Source: CAWBRY01 sp963791295
GTDB lineage: Bacteria; Bacteroidota; Bacteroidia; Chitinophagales; Chitinophagaceae
Direction of reading: 5' to 3'
Length of the DNA: 64,000 bases
Assembly (NCBI GenBank): GCA_963791295.1
Contig: CAWBRY010000001.1
Location: 682,001 to 746,000, forward strand
In this document: positions 8,452-19,990 of the stretch, piece by piece
How positions within the stretch are numbered: the first letter of the stretch is position 1
Layout: each line of letters begins with the position of its first letter
Program-made: the position numbers and the translations under genes
The notes under the pieces: model-generated
What the model was told of the DNA's origin: nothing
Databases searched by the model: none
The model's input: only the letters and a program-made list of their open reading frames with translations

Positions 8452-11016
8452 TTAAAACAAAGAGTTGATCCGAAATTGAAAAAGCCTTAGCTCATCCGAT
8501 ATACCGTAAGTAAGCGTGAAGCATATCTGGTTAAATGGAGCTAACAATATCCCTCCGCCATAAGAAGTATGAATAGTTGACGACGTTTCGTTTGGTATCC
8601 ACACTCTGCCATCATCAAAGAACGCCAACAGGCCAATCTTCGCATTGAGAAGATAACTTCTCAAATTAGTGATAAATCGAAATTCATTGTTATTATAGTA
8701 GGAAGTCTTTCCCCAGAAACGTTCTCTTCTGTAACCTCTCAATGATTCGGGGCCACCAATCACCGCATGTTGGTAAACCTGTGCGTTGGCTAATAGGCCC
8801 TCATCGCCGCCTATCGTCGAGCCCCCGGCTTTTATCGCCAAAGAAAATTTGGGTCCCAGTCGCCAGTAAGTCTGTAGGCGTGCAGAATAGTTCTGGAAAA
8901 AATGGCGAGACGTAAAATTATTTGCAAGCACCGCATTGCCATAAAATGTAAATCCCCTCGTAGGCACAATGGAGTCATTCACCAACGCATAGGTATATGT
9001 AAATCGCACCCCACCATAGTGATTGGATTCAAACACACTGGTGTTAGAAGGAGGGAAGAATTTTGCCACATGCCGGTCTGTATCACTATTGATTTTTACG
9101 CGCCGGTAAAAGGTCGCCAGATCTATAGCGCTGCGACCGAAGACACGACGCAAGCCAGCCGTGACAAGCCATTCGCGGCTATGCATGCGGTAAAACTCCA
9201 CTCTTTTCGTATCGGCTACCGTTTCATTGCCAAAGCCATAGAAATTAGTCCACCTGACGGCGTCAAAATTTGCTCTAAAGAACAGGTCCCAGTGACCAAT
9301 CAGGTTGGGGTATAACGTAGTGAGAGAAGCGCTGATCGAGTTTTGCGAGATGGAATAATTGATACCGATCGAATGTCGCGATGCAAGGGGTTTTCTACGC
9401 CACTTGTGCTTTGTAATCCCATAATTAAATCCAATATAGATCCGGTCTTCATAGTTATAAAATGGATCAGGACTAAAACCTTTCGAGTCATATTCAAAGC
9501 TTTCGTAGTCGTACACATGAATGGCACTGTCAGGGGAAATATGCATTCTTGCCGAAGTGGTTTGGAATATATTATCCCCGTTATCATAAATAGAGATCTT
9601 GCCACCAGTTTGAATTATACTGTCTCTCTCTGGTCCCCCGATGATCCGGATGCGGATGGCCGAAGATTTTCCCGCTATTCGAAATACATCTTCTCCGCTA
9701 ATGCCGAAGAGCCGGATTTCTTTTGTTTCCTCCGGCTTGAATATTCTGTGAAAAAAGGACTGATCCTGCCTTTTTCCATTTTCATTCATGCCAAACACAT
9801 CGACCAACATCTCTCCGGAATCCATTTCTTTTAAATCAAAATATTCGCTTTGTTGGCTTCCAACTACCTCTACTTGTTTTGCAATAAATAAATAATAGGT
9901 CCTGGCAAAATCCACGAGTTGCGCGCGACGCGATTTCAATTTCTCAATTAACTCATTTCCGCTGACTGCAAACACTTCGGGCGGCAATTGCCGGATGGAC
10001 TTTTCAATGACCACATCCGTGAGTGCCTGTTCCAGAGTTCTGGCTGCAAGCAACCAATCGTCGAGGCCGAGCTCATTGGTAAAGAACCGGTCCATATATC
10101 TTTCTTCAATGTTGAGCGATGCAATATTTTGAACCCGGGAATCGAAGTTTTGCATGAATGAAAGTCCCGCTGCCGGTAAGAAGCGATCCAGGAGAAAACC
10201 ATCATGAGTGAAAAATACCTGGTCGCGGTCGCGCGGAATGGCAGTATATATGGTGTGGTCTGCCGAATCACGAAAACCCCAGCGCCAGTTATCTTCATGG
10301 CGATCCCAATCTCCGATCAGCATATCAAAAAGCCTGGCTTTGACAAAGGCATGTTGATCGGCTTTTTTCCGATGATCCTTCTGAATTTTTTTAATGAGTT
10401 TATCAGTAGCGACAAACTCCTGGAAACTTCCAAGGTTAGCGGCATCGCTCCAATCTCCTTCAGGCCGTTGCTCCAACAGGTATAAATCGTCTCCGAATTT
10501 TTCATCGAAGGTATCCAGAGCAGCCTGGTGCGGGACATAAAAAAGTTTTGGAACTGCGTGATAGATGCCTGCTGCCTCCTGCATCTCTGCCAGTGCAAAA
10601 GCACCGTAAGGATAAGAACACGAAATTCCATCATTTATCAGGTGTGCTACAAATGTGTTCTTGAAGTCGGTGGGTATTACATCATTCCTGGATTTGAGAA
10701 TTGAGCGGAGGGCATATTCCTTTCCTGACCTGGATTTTAGGCGCAGGGATTTCGATTCATTGCCTCCACCGCGGGCATAGGGTTCCAGCCCACCATGGAT
10801 ATTATCAAGCCACAAGTATGGAACATGTACCGGAGTTGCCCATTCTGTGCGACGGTTATGGCCCCACAGCCATTGATAGAACCGTGATTCTTTCTTGAAT
10901 GACGCTTCGGCAACTACTGTTTTTGTGCTCGAATCGCCGATCAGGGTTTGTGCATGTAGAGGCCCGTATAATAATGCAAACGAAATCAGAAAATAAAATC
11001 TGACGAGATAGGTCAT
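8452..11016 (-). CDS. Outer-membrane protein: kinase-like region fused to an Omp85/BamA-type barrel
   Basis: About 854 residues from ATG 11016, chosen because it gives a clear signal peptide (MTYLVRFYFLISFALLYG then PLHAQ); in-frame ATGs at 11070 and 11190 would run into the divergent gene's control region. After the signal comes a region with marks of an atypical kinase fold: a glycine-rich turn then YALRSILKSR (candidate ATP-site Lys), LYLLEQRPEGDW (hinge-like), MLIGDWDRHEDNWRW (catalytic D-x-x-x-x-N pattern as in HipA/CotH/Fam20) and AIPRDRDQVF (candidate metal Asp). A beta linker (IRLFGISGEDVFRI, IRIIGGPERDSII) leads to a C-terminal barrel with the Omp85-like GGPESLRGYRRERFWG. Similar C-terminal halves occur in Bacteroidota fused to a calcineurin phosphatase, absent here. 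Activity is inference. Confidence 0.72.
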   Translation of the reverse strand: MTYLVRFYFLISFALLYGPLHAQTLIGDSSTKTVVAEASFKKESRFYQWLWGHNRRTEWATPVHVPYLWLDNIHGGLEPYARGGGNESKSLRLKSRSGKEYALRSILKSRNDVIPTDFKNTFVAHLINDGISCSYPYGAFALAEMQEAAGIYHAVPKLFYVPHQAALDTFDEKFGDDLYLLEQRPEGDWSDAANLGSFQEFVATDKLIKKIQKDHRKKADQHAFVKARLFDMLIGDWDRHEDNWRWGFRDSADHTIYTAIPRDRDQVFFTHDGFLLDRFLPAAGLSFMQNFDSRVQNIASLNIEERYMDRFFTNELGLDDWLLAARTLEQALTDVVIEKSIRQLPPEVFAVSGNELIEKLKSRRAQLVDFARTYYLFIAKQVEVVGSQQSEYFDLKEMDSGEMLVDVFGMNENGKRQDQSFFHRIFKPEETKEIRLFGISGEDVFRIAGKSSAIRIRIIGGPERDSIIQTGGKISIYDNGDNIFQTTSARMHISPDSAIHVYDYESFEYDSKGFSPDPFYNYEDRIYIGFNYGITKHKWRRKPLASRHSIGINYSISQNSISASLTTLYPNLIGHWDLFFRANFDAVRWTNFYGFGNETVADTKRVEFYRMHSREWLVTAGLRRVFGRSAIDLATFYRRVKINSDTDRHVAKFFPPSNTSVFESNHYGGVRFTYTYALVNDSIVPTRGFTFYGNAVLANNFTSRHFFQNYSARLQTYWRLGPKFSLAIKAGGSTIGGDEGLLANAQVYQHAVIGGPESLRGYRRERFWGKTSYYNNNEFRFITNLRSYLLNAKIGLLAFFDDGRVWIPNETSSTIHTSYGGGILLAPFNQICFTLTYGISDELRLFQFRINSLF

Positions 11017-11088
11017 GAGCCGTCTAAAATACGCCAATTTTGAATCAACATTTTCATTGAACGGCTTCATCAATGCCAAGCATTTAAT

Positions 11089-11589
11089 ATGATTGATAAG
11101 TGTGATCAAAAAGATTTTCAAAACATTTTCGAGATCATCAATGATGGAGCCGCTGCCTACCGTGGAATTATCCCTGCCGATCGCTGGCATGACCCATACA
11201 TGAGCTCGGAAGAATTAAATCGCCAGATCGAAGAAGGAGTTCAATTTTGGAAATACATTGATAATGACGAAATCCTGGGGGTAATGGGAATTCAATTTAA
11301 AGGCGAGGTAACTCTCATCCGCCATGCTTATGTGCGAAGCGCCAGCCGGAACAAAGGAGTTGGGAGTAAATTGCTCAATCATCTTCGAAAGTTTTCTCAA
11401 ACTCCGATCCTGATTGGTACCTGGGCAGATGCGGACTGGGCTATCGGATTTTATCAGAAGCACGGCTTTCGCCTCCTGGAGGTAGACGAGAAAAATCGGC
11501 TATTGCGTAGATTTTGGAGAATCCCGGATCGTCAAATTCAAACTTCGGTGGTATTGGCAAGCGCTGATTTCTACAACACCGGGAATTGA
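11089..11589 (+). CDS. GNAT-family N-acetyltransferase
   Basis: 166 residues, intact. The acetyl-CoA-binding motif A is visible as VRSASRNKGVGSKLLNHLRK (about 80-99), with the core strands LGVMGIQFKGEVTLIRHAYV before it and DWAIGFYQKHGFRLLE after it, all typical of the Gcn5-related fold. Substrate unknown. Divergent from the Omp85-type gene, with about 70 bp between start codons. Its 3' end overlaps the convergent WecA-like gene by 19 bp. Confidence 0.88.
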   Translation: MIDKCDQKDFQNIFEIINDGAAAYRGIIPADRWHDPYMSSEELNRQIEEGVQFWKYIDNDEILGVMGIQFKGEVTLIRHAYVRSASRNKGVGSKLLNHLRKFSQTPILIGTWADADWAIGFYQKHGFRLLEVDEKNRLLRRFWRIPDRQIQTSVVLASADFYNTGN

Positions 11590-12639
11590 AGTATCCTTCC
11601 CTTGCGGGCGAGATATCGCATATTCTTAAAGCCCAGTATCATTAACAGCATGATTCCCACCAGCAAGATCAGCACCCACTCCTGCGGCAGGTCCTTAAGC
11701 CAGTACACTTCTATGAGTACAAATCCATGTACAAAACAAATCACTTTGGCTGCGAAAGAATGGCTGAAGCCGGCATTGGTAAGCAGATGATGAATATGAG
11801 TTTTATCAGCAACAAAAGGTGATTGCCCTTTCCAGAGCCGAAGGAAAACACCCGGAGTGTATCAAAGACAGGAATCAATACGATTCCCAAAACAAAGACC
11901 GGGGTATGTAATACGACCGGCTTGGATGCGGCCAGGTTTACCTGCATCAACCTGATTCACAGGACACTGATGACAAATCCCAACAATAAGGAACCGGTAT
12001 CTCCCATAAAGATCTTTGCCGGATTGAAATTGAAATACAGGAATGCCAATATTCCACCCGCGAGCGAAAAAGCAACCAATGCCGTATTCACGTCTCCGCT
12101 CATGCTCAGAAATAATCCGAGCGTGATCAGGCTCATAAACCCGAGTCCGGCAGCGAGCCCATCAATTCCATCAATGAGGTTGAATGCATTGGTAATCCCG
12201 ACAATGGCCAGGATCGTAATCGTGTATTGGCGCCGTCAACGAAAGTTGATGTATTCCAAAAAGCCCATCAAAGGAATTGATCCGGATCCCGGAGAAGGCA
12301 ATCAGAGCAGCCAGGCCGACCTGGACGGCGAATTTATAACGGGGAGACAGATTCCTTCAAGTCATCCATGATGCCCAGAGCAAAGAGGACGACGATCGCA
12401 AGGAAAAAGCATTTTTGCCCCAGTTCATTACTGAATGGGAACCAAAGCAACAATGCAATCATCATCCCGGCAGTGATAGCAATTCCGCCCATAGTGGGAA
12501 TAAGATAACTGTGCTCCTTCCGGGCTTTCGGAACATCATACAACCGGTATTTTTTCAGGAGAGTAATCAACGGGGGTATTGCGAGTAGGGTCACGACAAA
12601 TGCAGAAATAAGACTGCACAGCGCATTCTGTATAGACAT
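11571..12639 (-). CDS. WecA/MraY-family polyprenyl-phosphate sugar-phosphate transferase, frame broken by indels
   Basis: Integral membrane enzyme that moves a sugar-1-phosphate (commonly GlcNAc-1-P) from UDP-sugar to undecaprenyl phosphate, the first step of surface-polysaccharide synthesis. The N-terminus MSIQNALCSLISAFVVTLLA is a membrane helix; then KARKEHSYLIPTMGGIAI, the catalytic-type GIMDDLK, GIRINSFDGLFGI in another frame, and the family's KTHIHHLLTNAGFSHS near the C-terminus. The protein ends KGRILQFPVL at 11571. Total about 355 residues, normal for WecA-like enzymes. Several frame changes between 11780 and 12340 look like sequence errors. Confidence 0.83.
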
Positions 12640-12942
12640 AGAAATGAAATATCGATCTGCAAGAAGTGGATGTAGCCATTCATGGGTACAAGGTTTCGGT
12701 GGATAGTGGCGCTTGTGGTTTTAAAAATAGACGAATTTTACACAAAAGACAAGTATTTACCCATTATACACGCAAAAATTGCGTTATAGGCAATTCAGGC
12801 ATGGGAAATTTGCGATGATGATGAGAAACATTTCTACGTGCGAACAAATACTGAGATGTTTTACTATATCATAAAAACAACTTCCAAATCATAGCTATTT
12901 TTACATAAAGTAGTCCTTATCAGTTCCAGGCCACATATATTA
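12640..12942. other. Intergenic region between divergent WecA-like and recG genes
   Basis: About 300 bp of AT-rich sequence between two divergent starts, so it should hold both promoters, but I see no convincing TTG-N19/20-TAnnTTTG pair. The only clear structure is the short perfect palindrome at 12770-12784 listed separately. No small ORF with coding character is evident on either strand. Confidence 0.5.
12770..12784. repeat. Perfect 6-bp-arm palindrome in the wecA-like/recG divergent gap
   Basis: ACGCAA-AAA-TTGCGT, a 15-bp inverted repeat midway between two divergent genes. It could be an operator for a dimeric regulator; there is no T-tract, so a terminator is unlikely. Short enough that chance cannot be excluded. 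Confidence 0.3.
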
Positions 12943-15043
12943 TTGACTCCGATCGAATATCTGAAAGGAGTTGGCCCTCAGCGTGCAGAACTTTTGAAGA
13001 AAGAACTGGGGATTTCCACGTACAACGACCTCCTGCATCATTTTCCCTTTCGCCATGTCGATAAGACAGTCATTCAATCTCATTGCGGAGATCAATCCGT
13101 CGATGGAGTATGCGCAAGTGGTCGGGAAACTAATCAACGTTGAAGTGGTCGGTAGATCGCGGGAGCGAAGAGGCTTGTTGCCCGCATACGGGATAGCAGC
13201 GGTACCTTGGAACTGACATGGTTCCAGGGAGTCAATTGGATATCAAAAATCGTTGAATGATCGGACAATCTTATCTCGTGTACGGTCGAGTATCATATTA
13301 TCAGAACAAACCCCAGATCATTCATCCCGAGATTAGAGCCATACAATCCGGAAGATAAACCAGAGACAAAGAATTTTCTGGATCCGATCTATCCAAGTAC
13401 TGAAAAATTCAGGAGCCGGGGGATGGCTGGAAGGCAGATCGGCAAATTGGACAAAAGCCCTTATTGGCGATCGTCAAAGAAAGAGACCTTCCTGAAATCC
13501 TGCCTGAAAATATATCTCGGCAATTAAAATGGTCGGATCGGTTCAATGCTTACCAGCAGATTCATTTTCCTCAATCTGTCTATTGAATATGAGAAGGCAG
13601 TAAAACGATTAAAGTTTGAAGAATTATTTATTGCCCAATTGCGGATGAACCTGATGCGAAGCCGACCGTCATCGTTTTTCAAAAGGCGTAGTATTCGATA
13701 AGGTCGGCGATATACTTCAATACATTTTTTAAAGAATATCTTCCTTTTCAATTGACCGGCGCTCAGAAGAGAGTGATGAAAGAGATCAGGGCTGACACGG
13801 CAAAAGGGCATCAGATGAACCGTCTTCTGCAAGGCGATGTTGGTAGTGGCAAGACCATCGTTGCTGTACTGACCATGCTGCTGGCGATGGATAATGGATT
13901 TCAGGCATGCATGATGGCGCCGACTGAAATCCTGGCCAACCAGCATTTCCAGATCGGTCAGTAAGTTGCTGGAGAAGATGGATGTGCCCGTCAGCCTGCT
14001 GACGGGATCAGTGAAAGCCTCCCAACGCAAACCGATAATCAATGGATTGGCAGATGGAACAATCAAGAATCCTCATTGGCACCCATGCGATCATTGAAGA
14101 AGTGGTTCAGTTCAATAACCTGGGAATTGTGATCATCGATGAACAGCATCGCTTCGGAGTTGAACAACGCGCCAAGCTTTGGCAAAAGGCGGAAATTCTT
14201 CCTCACGTACTCGTGATGACAGCTACGCCGATTCCGCGCACGTTGGCAATGACAATTTATGGAGACCTCGACGTGAGCGTGATCGATGAGCTGCCGCCCG
14301 GAAGGCAACCCGTAACTACCGTGCATCGTTATGAATCGCAACGGAGTAAGGTGATGGACTTTCTCCGAACCGAGATCGCGAAGGGAAGGCAGGCATATAT
14401 CATTTTTCCATTGATCGAAGAAAGCGACAAGCTGGACTATGAGAACCTGATGAAAGGCTACGAAAATGTGAAGGCCTATTTTCCTGAACCTAAATATTGG
14501 ATCAGCATGGTTCATGGCCGGCAACCATGCGGCGCAGAAAGAAGCTCAACATGAAAAGATTTGTGGAGAAAGACACGCATATCCTGGTGGCGACCACCGT
14601 TATTGAAGTGGGGGTGGACGTTCCCAATGCAACAGTGATGGTGATAGAAAGTGCTGAAAAATTCGGCCTGTCACAATTTCATCAATTGCGCGGACAGGGT
14701 AGGACGTGGGGCAGAAAAAAGTTATTGCATCCTGTTGACCGGAGTAAAGATGGGGCTGAAGCGCGAAAGCGGATGAGCATCATGACCACTACAAATAATG
14801 GATTTGTGATTGCGGAAAAGGACCTTGAACTCAGAGGTCCGGGAGATATTGAAGGAACACGGCAGAGCGGTGCATTAAACTTTAGGCTGGCGAGTATAGT
14901 CCAAGACCGGCCATTACTGGAATTGGCCAGGAATTATGCCGCTGAAGTCCTGGAAAATGACCCCGACCTTGTTTCATGGAGACACTGAAAACTATCTCGA
15001 GCTGGACAAGAGCAATCTGCTGTGGAGTACAATTGTAAAGTAA
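12943..15043 (+). CDS. recG: ATP-dependent DNA helicase RecG, frame broken by indels
   Basis: RecG remodels stalled replication forks and branched recombination intermediates. The apparent TTG start gives TPIEYLKGVGPQRAELLKKE, the wedge-domain start. Helicase motifs follow: Q-like FQLTGAQKRVMKEI, Walker A LLQGDVGSGKTIVAV (about 13830), MAPTEILANQH, DEQHRFGVEQRA (motif II), VMTATPIPRTLAMTIYGDLD (motif III), ATTVIEVGVDVPNATVMVIE (about 14590) and LSQFHQLRGQ. The C-terminus ends NLLWSTIVK at 15043. Frames change repeatedly in 13130-13750 and near 13960, 14520, 14700 and 14975; the conserved set is complete and total length (about 700) is normal, so I read this as an intact gene with sequence errors. 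Confidence 0.88.
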
Positions 15044-15145
15044 CAGGCCTGGCTCTTGGATTGTAAAATTGTCTTATAAAAAAGCATCTTAACACGAGTT
15101 TTCAATCCGGTTCTCATTAATTTTGGTTAATTTAATAAAAAGAGC

Positions 15146-18100
15146 TTGACCCTGAAACGATTCATAATTCTTCTCGCTATAATATTGCCCGCACCTGGCT
15201 TCAAAGCCCAGAATTACTGCAATATCGAATTCATTGAAAATAAGGGCCAATGGGATAGCCGGGTACGATTTAAAGGGGATGTAAATGCTGGCGCTTTTTT
15301 CATCCGTTCAGGCGGCTTCACGGTGTTGCAGCACAATCAAGCAGGATATCCAGGCATGTACGAATCATGCATGCTCATATTGATGCATGGGGGCGGCGGT
15401 ACAAGGATCCAACAGGAATAGACCTGAACAGCTTCACGAAGGTGGTGGCTTATTGTTGAGGTCCCATGCTTATAAAGTGGATTTCGTGGAGCTTCCCAAA
15501 TCTCGAGATCATCCCTGATAAGGCGATCCAGACCTATAATAATTATATCATCGGGAATGATCCATCAAAATGGGCAGGAAATTGCCGCATTTTCCAGGGA
15601 ATCACTCTGAAGAATGTATACGACAATGTCGATGTCCGGTATTATACAAACAATGGCGTACCTCAAATACGACATGATAGTAAAACCTGGGGCTGATGTC
15701 AGTCAAAATTGCGCTGAAGTACGATGGCGTTGATAAACTCGAGGTCAAGAATAAGGAATTGGCTGGTGGCTACATCGGTTGGGGAATTGAGAGAATCTTC
15801 TCCCTATACTTACCAGTCAGATATAAAAGGGAGGAAGGAGATCACCTGTAAGTATAAGATCAAAGGGAATATCGTCACGGTTTGAGTGTAAAGGATTATG
15901 ATCCGAATGCAACACTGGTGATCGATCCGTCCCTGATCTATTGCTCATTTGCTGGCAGTCCTGCCAATACTTGGGGTTTCAGCGCGACCTATGGTCCGGA
16001 TGGAAGTACTTATGGTGGAGGAATTGTTTTTGATAACGGATTTCCCGTAAGTAGCTGGGGCTTTTCAAACAACTTTCCAGGGAGGAAATAGTGCACGCTC
16101 CCTCCGGAGCAGGCGTCGACATCGGTATTATGAAACTTAGTCACCCAATGGACAGAAACCTGATCTACGCAACTTATATTGGGTGGTGCAACGGGAAATG
16201 AACTCCCGCATAGCCTGGTGGTGGATGCACAGGGTCAATTGGTAGTTGCGGGAAGATCTAATTCAACTCAGATTATCCGGTAACTAGATCCGAATGGAAC
16301 ATTGATCAGGAGGACTCGGCGGTGATTGGGATATTATTGTTACTAAATTAAATGCGACGGGCACTGGCGCTCATTGGCTCAAAAAGAATTGGTGGACGCG
16401 CAATGGATGGTGGTAATATCACTTCGGGCAGCAATGGTGTCAATTCATTGAACAGGAATTATGGAGATGAAGCCAGGAGTGAAGTGATACTTGATGGTGC
16501 TGGAAATGCTTATGTGGCTTCATGCACTCAATCCAGAGACTTTCCCACTACTCCGGGTGTCTTTCAGCCAACATTTGGCGGGCTGGACGCAATACAGGAT
16601 GGCGTCTTGCTCAAATTGGATGCCGAATTTCAACGCGCTGCTATTTAGCACTTTTATCGGTGGCAGTGCCAATGATGCCGCATATGTATTATCCCTTGGA
16701 CCGGATGGTAACATCTATGTAGCAGGTGGAACCGAAAGTGCGAATTTTCCCGGAAGTCATGCTGGCACTATTAGGTGCAACTTATAAGGAGAAATATAGA
16801 TGGATTTCGTGGCGAAGTCAGCAAATGATGGTTCAACTATTGATCAGATCTACTTTTATTGGCACCCCTGAGCGTCGATCAGGTTTACGGGATCCAGTTT
16901 GACCGCAAAGGATTTCCATATGTAATGGGACAAACCACCGGTCACTGGCCGATCATTAATTCTGCCATATAATCCCAATCCCGGGTCCAAACAATTCATC
17001 GCAAAATTGCAACCCGATCTTTCTGCCTATGTATATTCAACGGTGTTTGGCTCCGGTTCGGCGATTGCCAAATATTTCTCCGGTAGCCTTTCTGGTAGAC
17101 CGATGTGAAAATGTGTATGTTTCAGGTTGGGGAGGATTTTTATCAGCCCACTGATCCGAATTATTATCCGAGTGCTGGAACGGCGGGTTTGCCTACCACG
17201 CCCGATGCGATCAAATCCAATACGGATAATACATGATTTTTATTTTTTTGTTTAAAGAAAAATGCCAGCGCCCAGTTGTATGGTAGTTTTTTTGGGCAGA
17301 ATGGAGGTTTTGCTGATCACGTGGATGGTGGTACCAGCCGGTTTCGATGCAAATGGAGTAGTGTATCAGGCAATCTGTGCCAACTGCGAGTTAGGTGTCA
17401 ATCCACCCACTGCATATTCCCACTACTATCGGTGCTTATTCAACAAACAAACCCGCCAGCGCATTTTGCAACCTTGCGACTGGTAAAGATTGCATTTAAT
17501 CTGGCTGGGGTGGCCTCGGGCGTCAGTCAAGCGATAAATGGCGTTCCGAGAGATACGGCAGGTTGCGTTCCATTGACCGTAGATTTTTCTGATACGGTCA
17601 GAAATGCTCAAAGCTATGAATGGAACTTTGGAGATGGCTCGCCGATGGTGCCGACGACAAAGGTTACCATCATCCCATACTTATAATTCAATCGGAACAT
17701 TTCTGGTAATGCTCGTGGCTATTGATTCCAATTCCTGCAATATCCGGGATACATCTTACCTGCATATCCGGGTAGGTAATCTTGAAGCAACCCTTGATTT
17801 TAATCCTGTAAAACTTCAGTCCTTGCGATTCGTTCAAATATCAATTCGATAATTTATCAACCGCGCCACCGGCACTGTCCATTTCGGATCCAACATCGTT
17901 CATCTGGGATTTCGGAGATGGGTCACCCAAGTGACGGCCGGATCGGCTCCTGTATTTCACGATTATGCTAATCCGGGAACTTATACTATAAAGCTGATTC
18001 TGCAGGATACCGGATATTGTAACGCTCCGGATTCAATTGTTTTCCCATTAGTGTTGCAGCGAATGTGAAAGCGCAGTTTACAACGCCGCCTGCAGGATGT

Positions 18101-18842
18101 GTGCCATATGATGCCGTCTTTACCAATACCTCGATCGCAGGCCAAACATTTGCATGGGATTTTGGTGATGGTGGAACTTCAACCCAGATCCAGTCCGACG
18201 CATACATACACTGCACGGCTGGACCCTATACCATAACGTTGGTGGCCACAGATCCTAATACCTGTAACCTCACCGATACAGCATACTTTCACGATTACGG
18301 TTTAGCGGACATACCCGTGGCGGCATTTAGTTATTCTCCGAATCCGCCGATAGAAAACACTCCGACATCATTTACCAATCTTTCATCCTCCGATGCTATT
18401 CTATTCCATTGGGATTTTGGGGATGGAGATACTCTATTAACGACTTCGCGGCTCGGCGGTGCAACATCAATATAATGCAACAGGGACATTTAATGCTTGT
18501 CTCATCGCTTACAATGCTGCAGGGTGTGCGGATACAGTTTGTCAGATGTGTTCGACGCTTAATCAGGACATTAGTAGATGTGCCCAATGCATTTACGCCG
18601 CAACAGTGGCAATGTAAATAGTGTGGTATTGGTCAGGGGTTTTGGAATTGCAAAAATGAAATTCATTATCTGGAACCGTTGGGGCCAGAAAGGTATTTGA
18701 AACGGAGAATAGATTGCAGGGTTGGGACGGAAGGGTGAAGGGTGTCGTTCAGCCGATGGACGTTTATGCATATACTTTGGATGTCGAATTTTTTGATGGC
18801 ACAAAAACACACCGAAAGGGCGACATAACTTTAATCAGGTAG
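15146..18842 (+). CDS. T9SS adhesin: DUF7948/SBBP-type N-terminus, PKD repeats, gliding-type CTD; frame broken by indels
   Basis: Large secreted surface protein of about 1,230 residues when frames are joined. It begins (TTG start) with signal peptide LKRFIILLAIILPAPGFKAQ and a DUF7948-like module (IEFIENKGQWDSRVRFKG). A beta-propeller/SBBP-like region follows (AYVASCTQSRDFPTTPGVFQ; NIYVAGGTESANFPG). At least four PKD domains are marked by WNFGDGSP (17620), FIWDFGD (17900), FAWDFGDGGTST (18150) and FHWDFGDGDT (18405). The C-terminus VPNAFTP...FIIWNRWGQKVFE...GWDG...GDITLIR matches the gliding-motility-associated T9SS sorting domain. Stop at 18842. Many single-base frame changes. A PorP/SprF gene follows after 25 bp. 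Confidence 0.82.
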
Positions 18843-18867
18843 CTCAATTGAAATTTGCATGTGACCA

Positions 18868-19940
18868 ATGAAGAAGATAAAATCTATTAGTATGGTATTG
18901 CGGCACTATCCTGACCATGCCGGCATCGTGATGCAGGGATTTGCGCAGGATCTTCATTTTTCCCAGTTCTTCAATTCGCCCCTGATTGACCAATCCTGCC
19001 AACACCGGGTTTATTCCCGATGGCGATTACCGTTTAGGGATCAATTACCGGAATCAATGGTCGTCGGTCATGGCCATTCCATATAAAACAATGAGTGCAT
19101 TTGGGGATATGCAGATGATGCAGAACAGGGACAACACAGGATGGCTGGGTGTTGGGGGTTGATCCTGCGTGACGTGGCCGGGAGTGGAAATCTTACTTCC
19201 ACCAAAGTATATGGATCGGTGGCTTATCATCAAATGATCAATGCCGGAAGCCTGGTAAGCCTGGGCTTCAATGCCGGTTGGGCAAACAAGCAGATCAATG
19301 TTACAAATTTGAAATTCCCCGACCAGTTCGATGGCCATTTTTTTGATAGCCATTTGCCGACAAGTGGTCACTGGATGTCGAATAACATCAATTACCTGGA
19401 TATGCAGGTGGGCATGAACTATGCATATTTCCCTTCGGATAAAGTTTATATGAATGCCGGCTTCTCGGCGATGCATGTCAACAGTCCCAGGGAATCTTTT
19501 TTTGATGCAAGCAACGGGCGTGGATAACCGTGTTGCCTGTCCGATATACTGGCTTTATCAATGGAAGCTTCAAAGCAAGTGATAATGTCATCGTCAATCC
19601 CAATGCTTATTTTTCTTTGCAGGCAAAATCATCTGAAGTGGTGTTTGGCCTGAACGCCCATTATAACCTATCCGGCGACGGGGAAAAGGTATTGATCGGA
19701 GGATTATACTACCGGCATCAAGGATGCTGTAATACCGATGATCGGATTAGGATATAAAGATTATACTTTCACTTTCAGCTATGATCGACGGTGTCTACAC
19801 TCCACAACTACAACAACACACGCGGTGCATTTGAATTTTCCATTATTAAGACAGGTGTAATAGACAGATATAGCGGCAACAAGAGAGAATCGATGTGTCC
19901 TTCATTTAAGAACTATATGATTCCTCTAGTTTCTAACTAG
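18868..19940 (+). CDS. PorP/SprF-family T9SS outer-membrane protein, frame broken by indels
   Basis: Partner-type outer-membrane protein of the PorP/SprF family, usually encoded just downstream of a large CTD adhesin and thought to help anchor or export it. The N-terminus has a signal peptide, then the hallmark AQDLHFSQFFNSPL...NPANTGFIPDGDYRLGINYRNQW. Conserved stretches VYGSVAYHQMINAG and YLDMQVGMNYAYFPSDKVYMNAG follow. The tail reads CPSF, matching the common C-P-R-F ending, but the stop is blurred by an indel, so the 3' end is approximate (19910-19940). Frame changes near 18920, 19000, 19070, 19520 and 19740. Confidence 0.8.
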
Positions 19941-19990
19941 GGTTTGAAAAATGACTTTCATGGAGACAACACCGCTTCACACACACGTGA

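Noticed and set aside
8902..10485. Plus-strand ORFs of 90-163 codons within 8902-10485
   Set aside because: Antisense to the intact 854-codon Omp85-type gene; biased composition mirrors the real frame.
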